Positions 25,000 through 34,204 are shown, numbered from the stretch's first letter. The stretch is DNA of 64,000 nt from Fusibacter sp. A1 (GCF_004125825.1 NZ_QQWI01000007.1:62001-126000), one strand, 5' to 3'. Notes: a model not told the origin generated them from the sequence alone. Program-made: numbers and translations.

Positions 25000-26100
25000 C
25001 TACGCCAAATTATCGAGTACATCTTCGAGCGCGTCAATAAATCTTTGGGTATGCTCGATGGTTCCTGTCGAAACACGGATGTAGTTATCGCTACCCCACA
25101 AGAATCCAGGACGGATGATCACACCTCTTTTTAAAAGTTCTTCATTGATGACTCTTGAATCATGACCCACGTTCACCCATACGAAATTCGCGTTGGACTC
25201 TGTATAAACGAGGTTTTTACTGTCAAAGAACTCCTCCATCATTCCAAGGGAGATGTAGTTCAGCTCAACAGTCTTGTTGATATGGTCATCATCATCAAGT
25301 GCGGCCATACCGGCAACTTGAGCGATTCTATTTAAGTTGAACACATTCTTTACTTTTGTCATTTCAGAAATGATCGCCTCGGACGAGATCATATAGCCGA
25401 CACGGATTCCCGCTAAACCGGCTACTTTGGAGAAGGTACGGATCAAGATCGTATTCGGTCTTTTAGCAAGGATATCAAGACCGTTCGGATAGTTTGGATT
25501 GACTCTGGCAAACTCGTAGTATGCCTCGTCAAGCACCAAGATCACGTCTTCTGGAATATTGTCAATCAGGTAGTTGACTTCATCAACAGTCATGATGTTA
25601 CCTGTCGGGTTGTTCGGATTGCAGACGTAAATCATTTTAGTCTTATCATTCACTGCCTCGATGAAAGCCTTGAAGTCATGCTTGAAGTCTTCTTTCATAC
25701 CGATTCTGACAGCTTTTCCGCCCATCTGACTTGTAGCGATGTCATAAAGCGAGAATGAAGGCCATGCGAAAATGACTTCGTCCTCTGAACCGACAAGCGC
25801 GTATGCGAGCATTTTTATAATTTCCTCACCACCGTTGCCAAACATGATCTGGTCGGCAGAGATGTTAAGTTTTTTTGCCATTTTCCCGCGTAGCTCAGCC
25901 GCTGAGCCATCTGGATAGATGTGGATGTTGGCCGCCTCATTTTTTATTGCTTCAATTGCTTTTGGAGAAGGTCCAAGTGGATTTTCATTAGAAGCTAATT
26001 TCACAATATCAGTCAATCCATATTCCTTTTTAACTTCTTCAATCGGCTTGCCTGGAACATACTTCTTAAGCGTTTCTAGCTCTTTTCTAAATAAAGACAT
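25000..26100 (-). CDS. hisC: Histidinol-phosphate/aromatic aminotransferase
   Basis: 366 residues, fold type I PLP enzyme of the HisC group. Motifs: KLASNENPLGPSPKA at the N-terminus, VCNPNNPTGN, VLDEAYYEF, and the PLP lysine in TFSKVAGLAGIRVGYM; RPGFLW and RVSTG bind substrate phosphate/carboxylate. No other histidine genes are nearby, so an aromatic or general aminotransferase role is possible. The start at 26100 (MSLFRKEL) is preceded by AGGGGGAG; the ORF start at 26148 lies within the operator region. It is a single-gene unit with its own promoter and terminator. Confidence 0.88.
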   Translation of the reverse strand: MSLFRKELETLKKYVPGKPIEEVKKEYGLTDIVKLASNENPLGPSPKAIEAIKNEAANIHIYPDGSAAELRGKMAKKLNISADQIMFGNGGEEIIKMLAYALVGSEDEVIFAWPSFSLYDIATSQMGGKAVRIGMKEDFKHDFKAFIEAVNDKTKMIYVCNPNNPTGNIMTVDEVNYLIDNIPEDVILVLDEAYYEFARVNPNYPNGLDILAKRPNTILIRTFSKVAGLAGIRVGYMISSEAIISEMTKVKNVFNLNRIAQVAGMAALDDDDHINKTVELNYISLGMMEEFFDSKNLVYTESNANFVWVNVGHDSRVINEELLKRGVIIRPGFLWGSDNYIRVSTGTIEHTQRFIDALEDVLDNLA

Positions 26101-26131
26101 AGTCTCCCCCTTATGTTGTCGTAAGCACAAA

Positions 26132-26190
26132 TGCAAACGTTTTCGCATGATTCATACATTTATTATAATGAAAATTAATGCTCTTGTCAC
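26132..26190 (-). promoter_or_regulatory. hisC promoter with cre/LacI-like operator
   Basis: GTGACA (26185-26190), 17-bp spacer, TATAAT (26162-26167). Fifteen bases downstream lies TGCGAAAACGTTTGCA (26132-26147), a near-palindrome that fits the CcpA cre pattern. Control of an amino-acid gene by a carbohydrate-type regulator is suggested but not proved. Confidence 0.7.
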
Positions 26191-26238
26191 GCGATTAACA
26201 GGAACATATGCATAAACTTTCTTAACTTTTTTTAATGC

Positions 26239-26273
26239 TTAAAAAAAAATAGCAACACCGAAGTGTTACTATT
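26239..26273 (-). terminator. Terminator of the ruvA-to-apt operon
   Basis: AATAGTAACAC-TTCG-GTGTTGCTATT hairpin (26248-26273) followed by nine or more T on the minus strand, 6 bases after the apt stop. It cleanly ends the housekeeping unit before the accessory island. Confidence 0.92.
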
Positions 26274-26279
26274 TACAAA

Positions 26280-26792
26280 TTAATATTCAACGATTGCGTC
26301 GATGTCGTAGTCTTTCAACAACTCTCTGCCGTTTAGGAATGTCAAATCAATTAAGAATACCATTTTAACGACTTCGCCACCCATTTGCTCAACGAGCTTG
26401 GCAACAGCGTTTACAGTACCACCAGTTGCAAGTAGATCGTCGACGATCACGACCTTTTGACCAGGCTTCACAGCATCAATATGCATTTGAAGCGTATCTG
26501 TACCATATTCGAGCTCGTAAGTGTATTCAGCTGTCTCATAAGGTAGTTTCCCTGGTTTTCTGACTGGAACAAACGACTTCTTAAGCGCGTATGCAAGAGG
26601 AGCTCCAACTAAAAACCCACGTGCTTCAGGTCCGATAATCACATCGTAGTCAACGCCTTCCAGTGATTTTATGAACTGATCGATCGCATAATGATACACT
26701 TCTCCATCTTGAAGAATTGTTGTGATATCCTTAAACCCTATGCCAGGCTTCGGAAAGTCCTGTACTTCTCTGATTTTCGATTTTAAATCCAT
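26280..26792 (-). CDS. apt: Adenine phosphoribosyltransferase
   Basis: 170 residues. It salvages adenine to AMP with PRPP. Full-length family match: KIREVQDFPKPGIGFKDITT at the N-terminus, IGPEARGFLVGAPLAYAL, RKPGKLPYET and the PRPP motif VVIVDDLLATGGT. The start at 26792 (MDLKSKI) sits behind GGAGGATAATC; an ORF extension to 26822 overlaps recJ and was rejected. It follows recJ by 10 bases. In related genomes relA comes next; here a terminator does. Confidence 0.97.
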   Translation of the reverse strand: MDLKSKIREVQDFPKPGIGFKDITTILQDGEVYHYAIDQFIKSLEGVDYDVIIGPEARGFLVGAPLAYALKKSFVPVRKPGKLPYETAEYTYELEYGTDTLQMHIDAVKPGQKVVIVDDLLATGGTVNAVAKLVEQMGGEVVKMVFLIDLTFLNGRELLKDYDIDAIVEY

Positions 26793-26802
26793 GATTATCC
26801 TC

Positions 26803-29175
26803 CTATAAGTCACTTCTCGCACTCAGCGCTTGGTGAACTTTTATAAAACTGTTCTTCATTTGTATTAACTTTTCATTCATCATCGAATGTTCAAAAGTAA
26901 CTTTATTATGTTTGTCCGTATTGATACTGATCTGGCCACCTGATAAAGTGATAAATCCAGCTTCTTCAAAAAAGTGGATGGCGATCAGATCCAGAATCGC
27001 GGTCTGTGACGAAATTAGAAGCGTCTTCAGATCCACCACCCTGTCAATCTTTATCCTCTGATAAAGCGCAGCAAAATGAGCCCTGTCAAAATAAAGATCA
27101 TCCACCTTGCTAGCGATGACAAAGTGGTCAAGCGATCGACTCAGCGTTTCAGCAACCTCATTCGGACTATTTAGTACCGGAACATCAAAATTGACACTGC
27201 CGAACTGAGCTTCAAGAGGCATTAGATCAATCGCACACGTAGTTAGCTTGAGTGCTTCAAACAGATCCAACCCAAGGTCATGATAGGCGTATGCAAGTTC
27301 CAGCAGTCCCTCATAACTATGCACATTGAGCTTTGATTTATTTGCGACAAACCCTTCAACGACATCAGAATCTCGTGCTATCCACTTCATACCCTCGAAG
27401 TCGTCGATAAAACCATGAGATGCTTGGCTTTTCATTCTATCGAACAGGATCATCAGGTAAAGCACATACCATGTTTTATTGAATAGGCTCACTTCGGGTT
27501 CATATTGCCTGATGTCTTTCAACAAAAGCTGAATCGATTCAACTCCGTTAAAGCTGTTCAATTCGAGCTGAAAGGCAAGATCCACTCTTGAATTCCGTTT
27601 AGGGACCAAGCGGTCTCCATATTTAAACTGCAGAGCCTCAAGTAGTCGATAATTCTCATTGATCGCCAATTTTAGATGAGATGCGTCCTTACCAATCATT
27701 TTTGCGTTTTCGACCTTCAAGTGGTCATACCTGAACACCGGTCTTGGATTACCTAGCCCGTATGGTTCAAGCAGATCCAGGTCGCTAAGTAGATCATGAT
27801 TGATTTCTCTAGAATGAAGCCGCTTGTCAAGCTTAAGCTTTTGAACGAGCAAGTCTGCCGTCAGATGCTTCTGGTTAAAGGTCTTTAGTCCTTCCAGGAG
27901 GGCCGGTAGGTTCTCACGCATAAGCGAAAGTCCTGCAGCCTGCTCATGACCGCCGAACTTTGACAGCCACTGTTTTTGACTAAGTAGCGCATCGAATATC
28001 GAATATCCCTCGATACTTCGGGCACTACCTTTATATCCGTCCTCTTTTTCAACCAGTACGATAGACGGCCTGTAAAACTTCTCTGTAAGCCTTGATGCGA
28101 CAATGCCGACGACACCTTCATGCCATCCCTTTCCCCAAACAACGATAATGCCGCTTGACGAATGAATGGACTCGGATGCGATCTTATCAAGTGCCTCTTT
28201 TACAATCTTTCGTTCGGTCTCTTGTCTCTCCTGGTTTAGCTCATCTAACCTTTTGGCAGTCACACGCGCTCTAGCGGCATCCTCAGTGAGTAAGAGATCA
28301 ACACCTTCTGCAGCATCTTCAAGTCTACCGACAGCATTGATCCTAGGACCGATCATGAATCCCACGTGACCTGCAGTGACCGGTTTATTCTTGATACCCG
28401 ATACTTCTATCAGGGCATGTACACCTTCAAGGTTCGCCTGTCTGATTGCCTGCAAACCGAATTTTGCGATGATTCTGTTCTCACCGTTTAAGGGCGCAAG
28501 ATCTGCGATCGTTCCAATCGCCGAAAGTGAAAACAGTTCATTCTCAACTTCTATAAACCGTTCACCCAAAATCGCCTGCGCAAGTTTTAAAGCGATGCCC
28601 GCGCCAGCCAGCATGTCAAATGGATACTCGCTTGTCGGGAGCTTAGGATTACAAAGCGCAAAAGCATCAGGAAGCGTCTCCTGACACTCATGGTGATCTG
28701 TAATGATCAGATCCACATGATTTTCCTTAGCTAGCGCTGCCTGTTCGACGGATGTTATACCGCAATCGACTGTTATGATCACATTCGTATTCTGCCTAGC
28801 AAGTTCAAGAATAGCATCACTGTTTAGTCCGTAACCCTCAGATAGTCTCTTTGGAATGTAATAGCCCACATTCGCATTTAACACAGTTAGCGCTCGCATC
28901 AGAATCGATGTGCTGGTTATCCCGTCGACATCATAATCCCCATAGATGACGATACGTTCTCCACTTGAAACAGCCTCCTTTACCCTTTCGACAATTTTCC
29001 TCATGTCGGGTAGTAAAAAAGGATCATGCATCTTATCCAAGGTAGGTGACATAAACTCATCAATATCCGATGGGGTTTTAAAGCCCCTGTTCCTTAGAAC
29101 AGAGGCTATTGGTCGTTGGTCCTCATAGATTGCCGATTCACCTGCAGCGCTGATTATCCAACGTTTAGGTTTCAT
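26803..29175 (-). CDS. recJ: Single-stranded-DNA-specific exonuclease RecJ
   Basis: 790 residues, the longer clostridial form. A 5'-3' ssDNA exonuclease in recombination and mismatch repair. DHH-family motifs: DYDVDG (80-85), DCGIT (137-141), DHH (160-162), GAGIALKLAQAI, then DHHA1 motifs including GGHEQAAGLS. The roughly 250-residue C-terminal extension after the DHHA1 and OB regions is typical of Firmicutes RecJ but its role is unknown. It abuts the LapA-domain gene (start immediately after that stop). Confidence 0.95.
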   Translation of the reverse strand: MKPKRWIISAAGESAIYEDQRPIASVLRNRGFKTPSDIDEFMSPTLDKMHDPFLLPDMRKIVERVKEAVSSGERIVIYGDYDVDGITSTSILMRALTVLNANVGYYIPKRLSEGYGLNSDAILELARQNTNVIITVDCGITSVEQAALAKENHVDLIITDHHECQETLPDAFALCNPKLPTSEYPFDMLAGAGIALKLAQAILGERFIEVENELFSLSAIGTIADLAPLNGENRIIAKFGLQAIRQANLEGVHALIEVSGIKNKPVTAGHVGFMIGPRINAVGRLEDAAEGVDLLLTEDAARARVTAKRLDELNQERQETERKIVKEALDKIASESIHSSSGIIVVWGKGWHEGVVGIVASRLTEKFYRPSIVLVEKEDGYKGSARSIEGYSIFDALLSQKQWLSKFGGHEQAAGLSLMRENLPALLEGLKTFNQKHLTADLLVQKLKLDKRLHSREINHDLLSDLDLLEPYGLGNPRPVFRYDHLKVENAKMIGKDASHLKLAINENYRLLEALQFKYGDRLVPKRNSRVDLAFQLELNSFNGVESIQLLLKDIRQYEPEVSLFNKTWYVLYLMILFDRMKSQASHGFIDDFEGMKWIARDSDVVEGFVANKSKLNVHSYEGLLELAYAYHDLGLDLFEALKLTTCAIDLMPLEAQFGSVNFDVPVLNSPNEVAETLSRSLDHFVIASKVDDLYFDRAHFAALYQRIKIDRVVDLKTLLISSQTAILDLIAIHFFEEAGFITLSGGQISINTDKHNKVTFEHSMMNEKLIQMKNSFIKVHQALSARSDL

Positions 29176-29532
29176 TTATGATTCCTTTGACTGTTCAGCC
29201 AACTTACCCTCAACCGACTTGTTCGTCGCATCGACGTTCAAAGACGAATCAACAGGCACTTCATCAGCTGATTTTTCTATAACACTGAATTTTTCTGCGG
29301 TTTCAAGTTTCTTATTTAAAACTTTCACCTGTTTTTTTAGTGAAAATACCTGTACGAAACTTAGTCCGTACATGCATATCGCACCGATTGCTGCAGAAAT
29401 GAGAATAACGACGGCTTGCGAAAGTTGAAAGCTTGCAAAAAACAAATTGATGCTAACCATAGCTGAGTTCATGACTGCAAAGATTGCAATAAAAACCGCG
29501 AAAATTAATGTGACTACAAATGATTTTTGCAT
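29176..29532 (-). CDS. LapA-domain (DUF1049) membrane protein
   Basis: 118 residues. Two hydrophobic helices (about 5-25 and 37-62) match the LapA-domain pattern: VFIAIFAVMNSAMVSINLFF then VVILISAAIGAICMYGLS. A cytoplasmic coiled coil follows (FSLKKQVKVLNKKLETAEK), then a low-complexity acidic tail. The function is unknown in Firmicutes. The position between secF and recJ is seen in other clostridia. Confidence 0.85.
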   Translation of the reverse strand: MQKSFVVTLIFAVFIAIFAVMNSAMVSINLFFASFQLSQAVVILISAAIGAICMYGLSFVQVFSLKKQVKVLNKKLETAEKFSVIEKSADEVPVDSSLNVDATNKSVEGKLAEQSKES

Positions 29533-29541
29533 GACTTCCTC

Positions 29542-30417
29542 CTAAGCTTTTGCTCGTTTTTTTGTTAGGTTCTTTAGTAGTACCCATACAGGGCTAGCGA
29601 TAAAGATTGACGAATACGTTCCTGCGGCTACACCGGCAAGTAAAGGGAATGCAAGCTCCTTGATCGATTCTACGCCTAAGAAGTAAAGTGCGCCGATAAC
29701 CAATAAGGTTGTCAACGATGTGTTGATCGAACGGACTACCGTTTGATTCAAACTATCGTCAGCAATTCTAAAGTAGTTTGTCGTCTTCGCATACTTCACG
29801 TTATCTCTGATCCTATCGAATACAACGATCGTATCATTGATAGAGTAACCCACCACGGTGAGTACTGCAGCGATAAAGGCTGAATTTACAGGCACTCTGA
29901 ATATCGCGTAAATGGAAAGAAGAATAAGGACGTCGTGAATCAGTGCGATGATCGCAGCGACGCCAAACTTCCACTCGAATCTAAAGGTAATGTATAAAAG
30001 CATACCGACACTTGCTAGAATAATCGCATAGACTGCGCGTTTTTTTATTTCGTCACCGATGGACGGACCGAACTGTTTTGATTCACGGGGTGTATCGTCT
30101 GTGATATCAAATTCTGACTTCAATTTTGAAAAGACTTCCATTCGTTGATCATTATTAAGCGAAACCGACGTCTTGATCATCGCCTCGTTGCTTTCTGTAC
30201 CTATTGCGATGACATCCGGGCTAAGATTGAACTCTTTGATAGAATCCTTAACCTCGTCAAGATCAATCGACTGGTTGAACTCCACTTGAATCATCGTACC
30301 GCCACTAAAGTCAATGCCTAGATTGAATCCTGCAATTAGTGCCATTACAAGACCAAGAACAATGATCAGCCCTGATACGCTGAAGAAGATTTTATAATGC
30401 TTAGTAAATTTCATCAT
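29542..30417 (-). CDS. secF: Protein translocase subunit SecF
   Basis: 291 residues, six transmembrane segments. It works with SecD to use the proton motive force in Sec export. Motifs: GLVMALIAGFNLGIDFSGGTMI at the N-terminus, an extracytoplasmic region (about 40-110), then FRFEWKFGVAAIIALIHDV and NDTIVVFDRIRDN. It starts after secD with GGGGAGC. Separate SecD and SecF genes, not a fusion as in Bacillus. Confidence 0.97.
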   Translation of the reverse strand: MMKFTKHYKIFFSVSGLIIVLGLVMALIAGFNLGIDFSGGTMIQVEFNQSIDLDEVKDSIKEFNLSPDVIAIGTESNEAMIKTSVSLNNDQRMEVFSKLKSEFDITDDTPRESKQFGPSIGDEIKKRAVYAIILASVGMLLYITFRFEWKFGVAAIIALIHDVLILLSIYAIFRVPVNSAFIAAVLTVVGYSINDTIVVFDRIRDNVKYAKTTNYFRIADDSLNQTVVRSINTSLTTLLVIGALYFLGVESIKELAFPLLAGVAAGTYSSIFIASPVWVLLKNLTKKRAKA

Positions 30418-30427
30418 TTGCTCCCCT

Positions 30428-31738
30428 TTATGCGCCGTATAATTTAGTGTTTGTTAAGAATTTTGAATGAGAAAACTGATGAAGAATAGTTTTCGTGATG
30501 ATGATTGCTGTGAACATACTCGTAACAATACCAAGCATAAGCGTTACAGCAAATCCTTTTATCGCACCCTCACCAAAATTAAACAATACTACTGCGGCAA
30601 TAAGAGTTGTAATGTTCGAATCCGTAATCGTTCTGAGCGCTTTAGAGAAACCATGCCCAAGTGATGCCTTAAGGGTCTTTCCTTCTTTTAGCTCTTCTTT
30701 GATTCTCTCAAAGATAATGACATTCGCATCTACAGCCATACCTAAGGATAATACGATACCCGCAACACCAGGTAGTGTCAATGTCGCATGTAGCGAAACC
30801 ATAAGCATCATGATGATCGCACCATATAGTACAAGCGAAAAGCTTGCAACTAGCCCCGGTAACCTATAATAACCGACCATAAACAAAATGACCAAAGTAA
30901 AACCAACCGCTGCGGCTTTTAAACTTGAATCAAGCGCATCACGACCAAGTGTAGGTCCGATTGCTGATGTCTGAAGCTCCTCAAGCTCTGCTGGAAGCGC
31001 TCCACCTCTGATAAGTAGTGCAAGTTCTTGCGCTTCTTGTGCTGTGAAGTTCCCTGTAATTTGAGCGTTACCATCCGCTATAACCACACCTACTGATGGT
31101 GCGGATATGATCTTGCCATCAAGGATGATCGCGATCTGTCCGTTGCTTCTGTCAGGTAAACCATTGGTAAAACCAATCGATTCAGAAGTTGCGACTCTAA
31201 ACATGTCCGCACCCTCACTGTTAAGGCTAAGGCTTACAGCCGGATTGTTATACTGGTCCGCTGATAATTTTGCATTTTTTACATATTCACCGTTAAAGAT
31301 CAAATCCATCTTTTCAGGGTCATATAGTTCACCGGCCTTTACACCGACGCCGTTTTTAACTTGTGCGAACTGAAGTTGTGCAGTCGTTCCGATTAGTTTT
31401 AATGCTTCTTGCGCATTCGCAACTCCAGGAAGCTCAATTCTTATTCTGTCCAGGCCTTCGATATAGATATTCGGTTCTGTCAGGCCCAGGGCGTTGATTC
31501 TTTGTGATAGAACCAGTTTGGTCTGTTCCATCAGAACTTTAAGGTCATCGCCTGTCTCCTCAGTAACTACTTCATAAACCACTACCACGCCGCCTTCAAT
31601 ATCAAGGCCAAGCTTTAATTGTGATACCAGAGGTTCCACCTGCATTGAGCCTAGGTTGAAACCAAATGCCACCCATGTGGTCATTACCACCATGGATAAC
31701 AAAATTAGTATAAGTACCGCTCTTTGTTTAAAAGTCAT
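30428..31738 (-). CDS. secD: Protein translocase subunit SecD
   Basis: 436 residues with six transmembrane segments. The first periplasmic-type domain (about 40-250) begins with LKLGLDIEGGVVVVYEV and includes RIELPGVANAQEAL; the membrane core has LPGVAGIVLSLGMAVDANVIIFERIKEELK. Partner of SecF in driving late stages of translocation. It lies between the carbonic-anhydrase-like gene and secF. Confidence 0.97.
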   Translation of the reverse strand: MTFKQRAVLILILLSMVVMTTWVAFGFNLGSMQVEPLVSQLKLGLDIEGGVVVVYEVVTEETGDDLKVLMEQTKLVLSQRINALGLTEPNIYIEGLDRIRIELPGVANAQEALKLIGTTAQLQFAQVKNGVGVKAGELYDPEKMDLIFNGEYVKNAKLSADQYNNPAVSLSLNSEGADMFRVATSESIGFTNGLPDRSNGQIAIILDGKIISAPSVGVVIADGNAQITGNFTAQEAQELALLIRGGALPAELEELQTSAIGPTLGRDALDSSLKAAAVGFTLVILFMVGYYRLPGLVASFSLVLYGAIIMMLMVSLHATLTLPGVAGIVLSLGMAVDANVIIFERIKEELKEGKTLKASLGHGFSKALRTITDSNITTLIAAVVLFNFGEGAIKGFAVTLMLGIVTSMFTAIIITKTILHQFSHSKFLTNTKLYGA

Positions 31739-31745
31739 AAGTCAC

Positions 31746-32255
31746 CTACTCGTTCGTCTTGTATGATTTGGACAATGCTACGTATTTTTCCGCCGAATGC
31801 TCAAGCGATGTGATCTCTTCTTCTGTAAGTTCTCTGACTACCTTACCTGGCGATCCTACAACTAGACTGCCAGCAGGTATTCTCTTACCTGGTGGGATAA
31901 GCGTTCCCGCTCCAATGATGACATTTTTCTCTACATGAGCGCCATCCAATACTATCGCACCCATTCCGACTAGGACATTGTCTTCGATCGTACAAGCATG
32001 TACGATCGCCCCATGTCCAATGGTGACTCCCTCACCAATCACACACGGATATTTGTCGGCTACATGGATAACAACATTATCCTGTACATTGGTTCTACTG
32101 CCTATGCTGATATCGTTGACATCCCCGCGTATCACCACACCGTACCATACATTCACATCATCCCCTAAGGTCACCTTACCGACAACGCTCGCGCTTGTAG
32201 CGACAAACGCAGATGGTGGTACGATCGGTCGATGCGCCAAGTAGTTCGTTATCAC
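31746..32255 (-). CDS. Gamma-carbonic-anhydrase-like hexapeptide protein
   Basis: 169 residues, left-handed beta-helix. It has hexapeptide repeats (VGKVTLGDDVNVWYGVVIRG, IGSRTNVQDNVVIH) and the gamma-CA metal histidines in NVVIHVAD and GHGAIVHACT. The YrdA/CaiE/PaaY group, some of which are zinc carbonic anhydrases. It overlaps the scfB stop by 4 bases, so it is translated with the ranthipeptide maturase gene. Activity is not certain from sequence. Confidence 0.9.
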   Translation of the reverse strand: MITNYLAHRPIVPPSAFVATSASVVGKVTLGDDVNVWYGVVIRGDVNDISIGSRTNVQDNVVIHVADKYPCVIGEGVTIGHGAIVHACTIEDNVLVGMGAIVLDGAHVEKNVIIGAGTLIPPGKRIPAGSLVVGSPGKVVRELTEEEITSLEHSAEKYVALSKSYKTNE

Positions 32256-33616
32256 TGCTTAGACCCCCTTGTAACTGTCTCTGCCTGCAAATAAATCGCA
32301 TTCTCTATTCTTTTCTTTTCCATTTCACAACCTATTTCATAAGGCTTGAATAATGAATCATTAAAATTATAGGCATTGGCATGGCAACCACCACTACAGT
32401 AGTATTTTGCCCAACATGCCTTACAAGCTTCTTTGTTCTCAACATGAGCCTCGTGGAAGTCGCTCGTCATTGAGTTATCAAAACTTTTTTCTGTGATATT
32501 GCCCAGCTTGAAATCTTCATTTCCAACAAACTGATGACAAGGGTAGATATCGCCCTCAGGTGTAATCGCCAAGTACTCTGACCCGGCACCGCAGCCTGAA
32601 ACCCTTTTGATCAGACAAGGACCTTGACTGAAGTCGATTGTGAAGTGGAAGAATCTGAATGCATTCTCTGTACCAAGCTTACTGACCATATCTTCCGCTA
32701 AACGGTCATAGGACTCAAACACCTGCACTAGATCCTGCTCTCTGATTGTAAACGGATCATTCGGGTCGCCTACTACAGGTTCCACAGAAGTCTCTGTGAA
32801 TCCAAGATCAGCAAGATGGATCACATCTTTATCGAATTCCAAATTATGACGCGTAAACGTCCCTCTTACGTAATATGACTTTCCGCCTCTTCCATCAATC
32901 AGCTTTTTAAACTTTGGAACGATGATATCATAGGTTCCCTTACCGTTGACGGTCGGGCGCATCTTGTCGTTCGTTTCCTTTTTACCATCGATGCTAAGCA
33001 CGACATTATGGAAGTTCTCGTTGATGTATTCGATTTTCTCATCGTCTAAAAGCGTACCGTTCGTCGTTAACGTGAAACGGATGACTTTATTATATTCTTT
33101 TTCAAGTTCACGACCATAAGTGACAAGCTGCTTGCATACTTCCCAGTTCATGAGCGGTTCTCCGCCGAACAAATCGACTTCTAGCTGACGTCTGCTACCA
33201 GATCTTTCCACCAAGAACTTAAGTGCGTTCTTACCGATCTCAAGTGGCATTAAAAGTCTTTCACCCTCAAAATTCCCTTGGGCTGCAAAGCAGTATTCAC
33301 ATCTGATATTGCAGTCGTGCGCGACATGCAGGCATAAGGCTTTCACAACCGGCTCACGGTGCAGGAACTTTTCTGAAGACACATACGTGTTTTCAGTAAA
33401 CAGCATGTTTTCGCTTTTTAGTGTATCTATTTCGCCGAGCGCGTCTTCAATAAGACTTGTCTCGTATTTACCGCTAAATTCTTTAATGATGTCTTCTTTA
33501 GAATGTTTGCCATATCCAGGCAACAAATCGTAAACGAGCTCATCAACACTATGAACAGCGCCGCTGTTTACATCCAGCACAAAAAACCATCCATTTTTCT
33601 TAAATTGATGAATCAT
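32252..33616 (-). CDS. scfB: SCIFF maturase, radical SAM/SPASM
   Basis: 454 residues. Installs thioether crosslinks in the SCIFF peptide encoded next door. An N-terminal peptide-recognition domain (1-90), radical SAM cluster Cys102, Cys106 and Cys109 in DCNIRCEYCF, and a C-terminal SPASM region with SGCGAGSEYLAITPEGDIYP and CKACWAKYYCSGGCHANAY for auxiliary 4Fe-4S clusters. Normal length for the family. It starts about 85 bases after scfA behind TTAGGAGAAAAT. Clostridial SCIFF systems are conserved, but their role is unsettled. Confidence 0.95.
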   Translation of the reverse strand: MIHQFKKNGWFFVLDVNSGAVHSVDELVYDLLPGYGKHSKEDIIKEFSGKYETSLIEDALGEIDTLKSENMLFTENTYVSSEKFLHREPVVKALCLHVAHDCNIRCEYCFAAQGNFEGERLLMPLEIGKNALKFLVERSGSRRQLEVDLFGGEPLMNWEVCKQLVTYGRELEKEYNKVIRFTLTTNGTLLDDEKIEYINENFHNVVLSIDGKKETNDKMRPTVNGKGTYDIIVPKFKKLIDGRGGKSYYVRGTFTRHNLEFDKDVIHLADLGFTETSVEPVVGDPNDPFTIREQDLVQVFESYDRLAEDMVSKLGTENAFRFFHFTIDFSQGPCLIKRVSGCGAGSEYLAITPEGDIYPCHQFVGNEDFKLGNITEKSFDNSMTSDFHEAHVENKEACKACWAKYYCSGGCHANAYNFNDSLFKPYEIGCEMEKKRIENAIYLQAETVTRGSKQ

Positions 33617-33671
33617 AATTTTCTCCTAACTTATGTGTCTTACCAAGGGGGTCGAATTCGCTAATCTATGA

Positions 33672-33700
33672 AACAAAGAAAAAGCAGCGTTAGCTGCTTT
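33672..33700 (-). terminator. Attenuator-like hairpin between scfA and scfB
   Basis: AAAGCAGC-TAAC-GCTGCTTT (33681-33700), then TTTCTTTG on the minus strand, 2 bases after the scfA stop. It should end some transcripts, giving more peptide precursor than maturase. Confidence 0.7.
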
Positions 33701-33701
33701 G

Positions 33702-33839
33702 TTATCTTTCACATTCTTGGTTAGCAACAGTACATGACGTTTTACATGCAGACTGGCATGAAGTCTGACATTCGCCACATCCGATTTTGCTTAAGTCTTC
33801 TTTTAAGTTCCCAGATGTTAATGTTTGAATATGTTTCAT
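33702..33839 (-). CDS. scfA: SCIFF ranthipeptide precursor
   Basis: Exactly 45 residues with six cysteines (21, 24, 28, 32, 36, 43), the definition of SCIFF (six Cys in forty-five). It begins MKHIQTLTSGNLKEDLSK and the core contains CGECQTSCQSACKTSC. ScfB converts Cys-acceptor pairs into thioethers. The start at 33839 has GGGAGG about 7 bases upstream. It sits between yajC and scfB, the standard location in Clostridia. The CDS is short and easily missed by gene callers. Confidence 0.97.
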   Translation of the reverse strand: MKHIQTLTSGNLKEDLSKIGCGECQTSCQSACKTSCTVANQECER

Positions 33840-33886
33840 GTCGTTTCCTCCCTTAGTATATGTAAACCGCTTATTGCGGCTACAGG

Positions 33887-34144
33887 CTATTTGTTAGTCG
33901 TACCAATCGCCCATTTTTTAACAACAATAATTTCAGAATTGTGTCCTACTGTCAAATGAAGGTCATCTTCTTTCACTACTGCGATCTTACCTACGATACC
34001 GCCGATTGTAACAACTTCGTCACCCACTGCAAGTGCGTCTCTCATTGTCTTAAGTTCGTTCTGTCTCTTCTTTTGTGGTCTGATCATAAAATACCAAAGT
34101 CCACCAATCATTGCTAGATAAAGTAATATTGTCGTGTAGCCCAT
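33887..34144 (-). CDS. yajC: Preprotein translocase accessory subunit YajC
   Basis: 85 residues. A single N-terminal transmembrane helix (about 4-20) is followed by MIRPQKKRQNELKTMRDALA and the conserved GDEVVTIGGIVGKI. It associates with SecDF. Typical position downstream of tgt. Confidence 0.96.
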   Translation of the reverse strand: MGYTTILLYLAMIGGLWYFMIRPQKKRQNELKTMRDALAVGDEVVTIGGIVGKIAVVKEDDLHLTVGHNSEIIVVKKWAIGTTNK

Positions 34145-34204
34145 GTAAGCCCCCTTAAAATTTTAGTTTTCCTATACTATTCTACTAAAAAAACTCAATA
34201 AATA

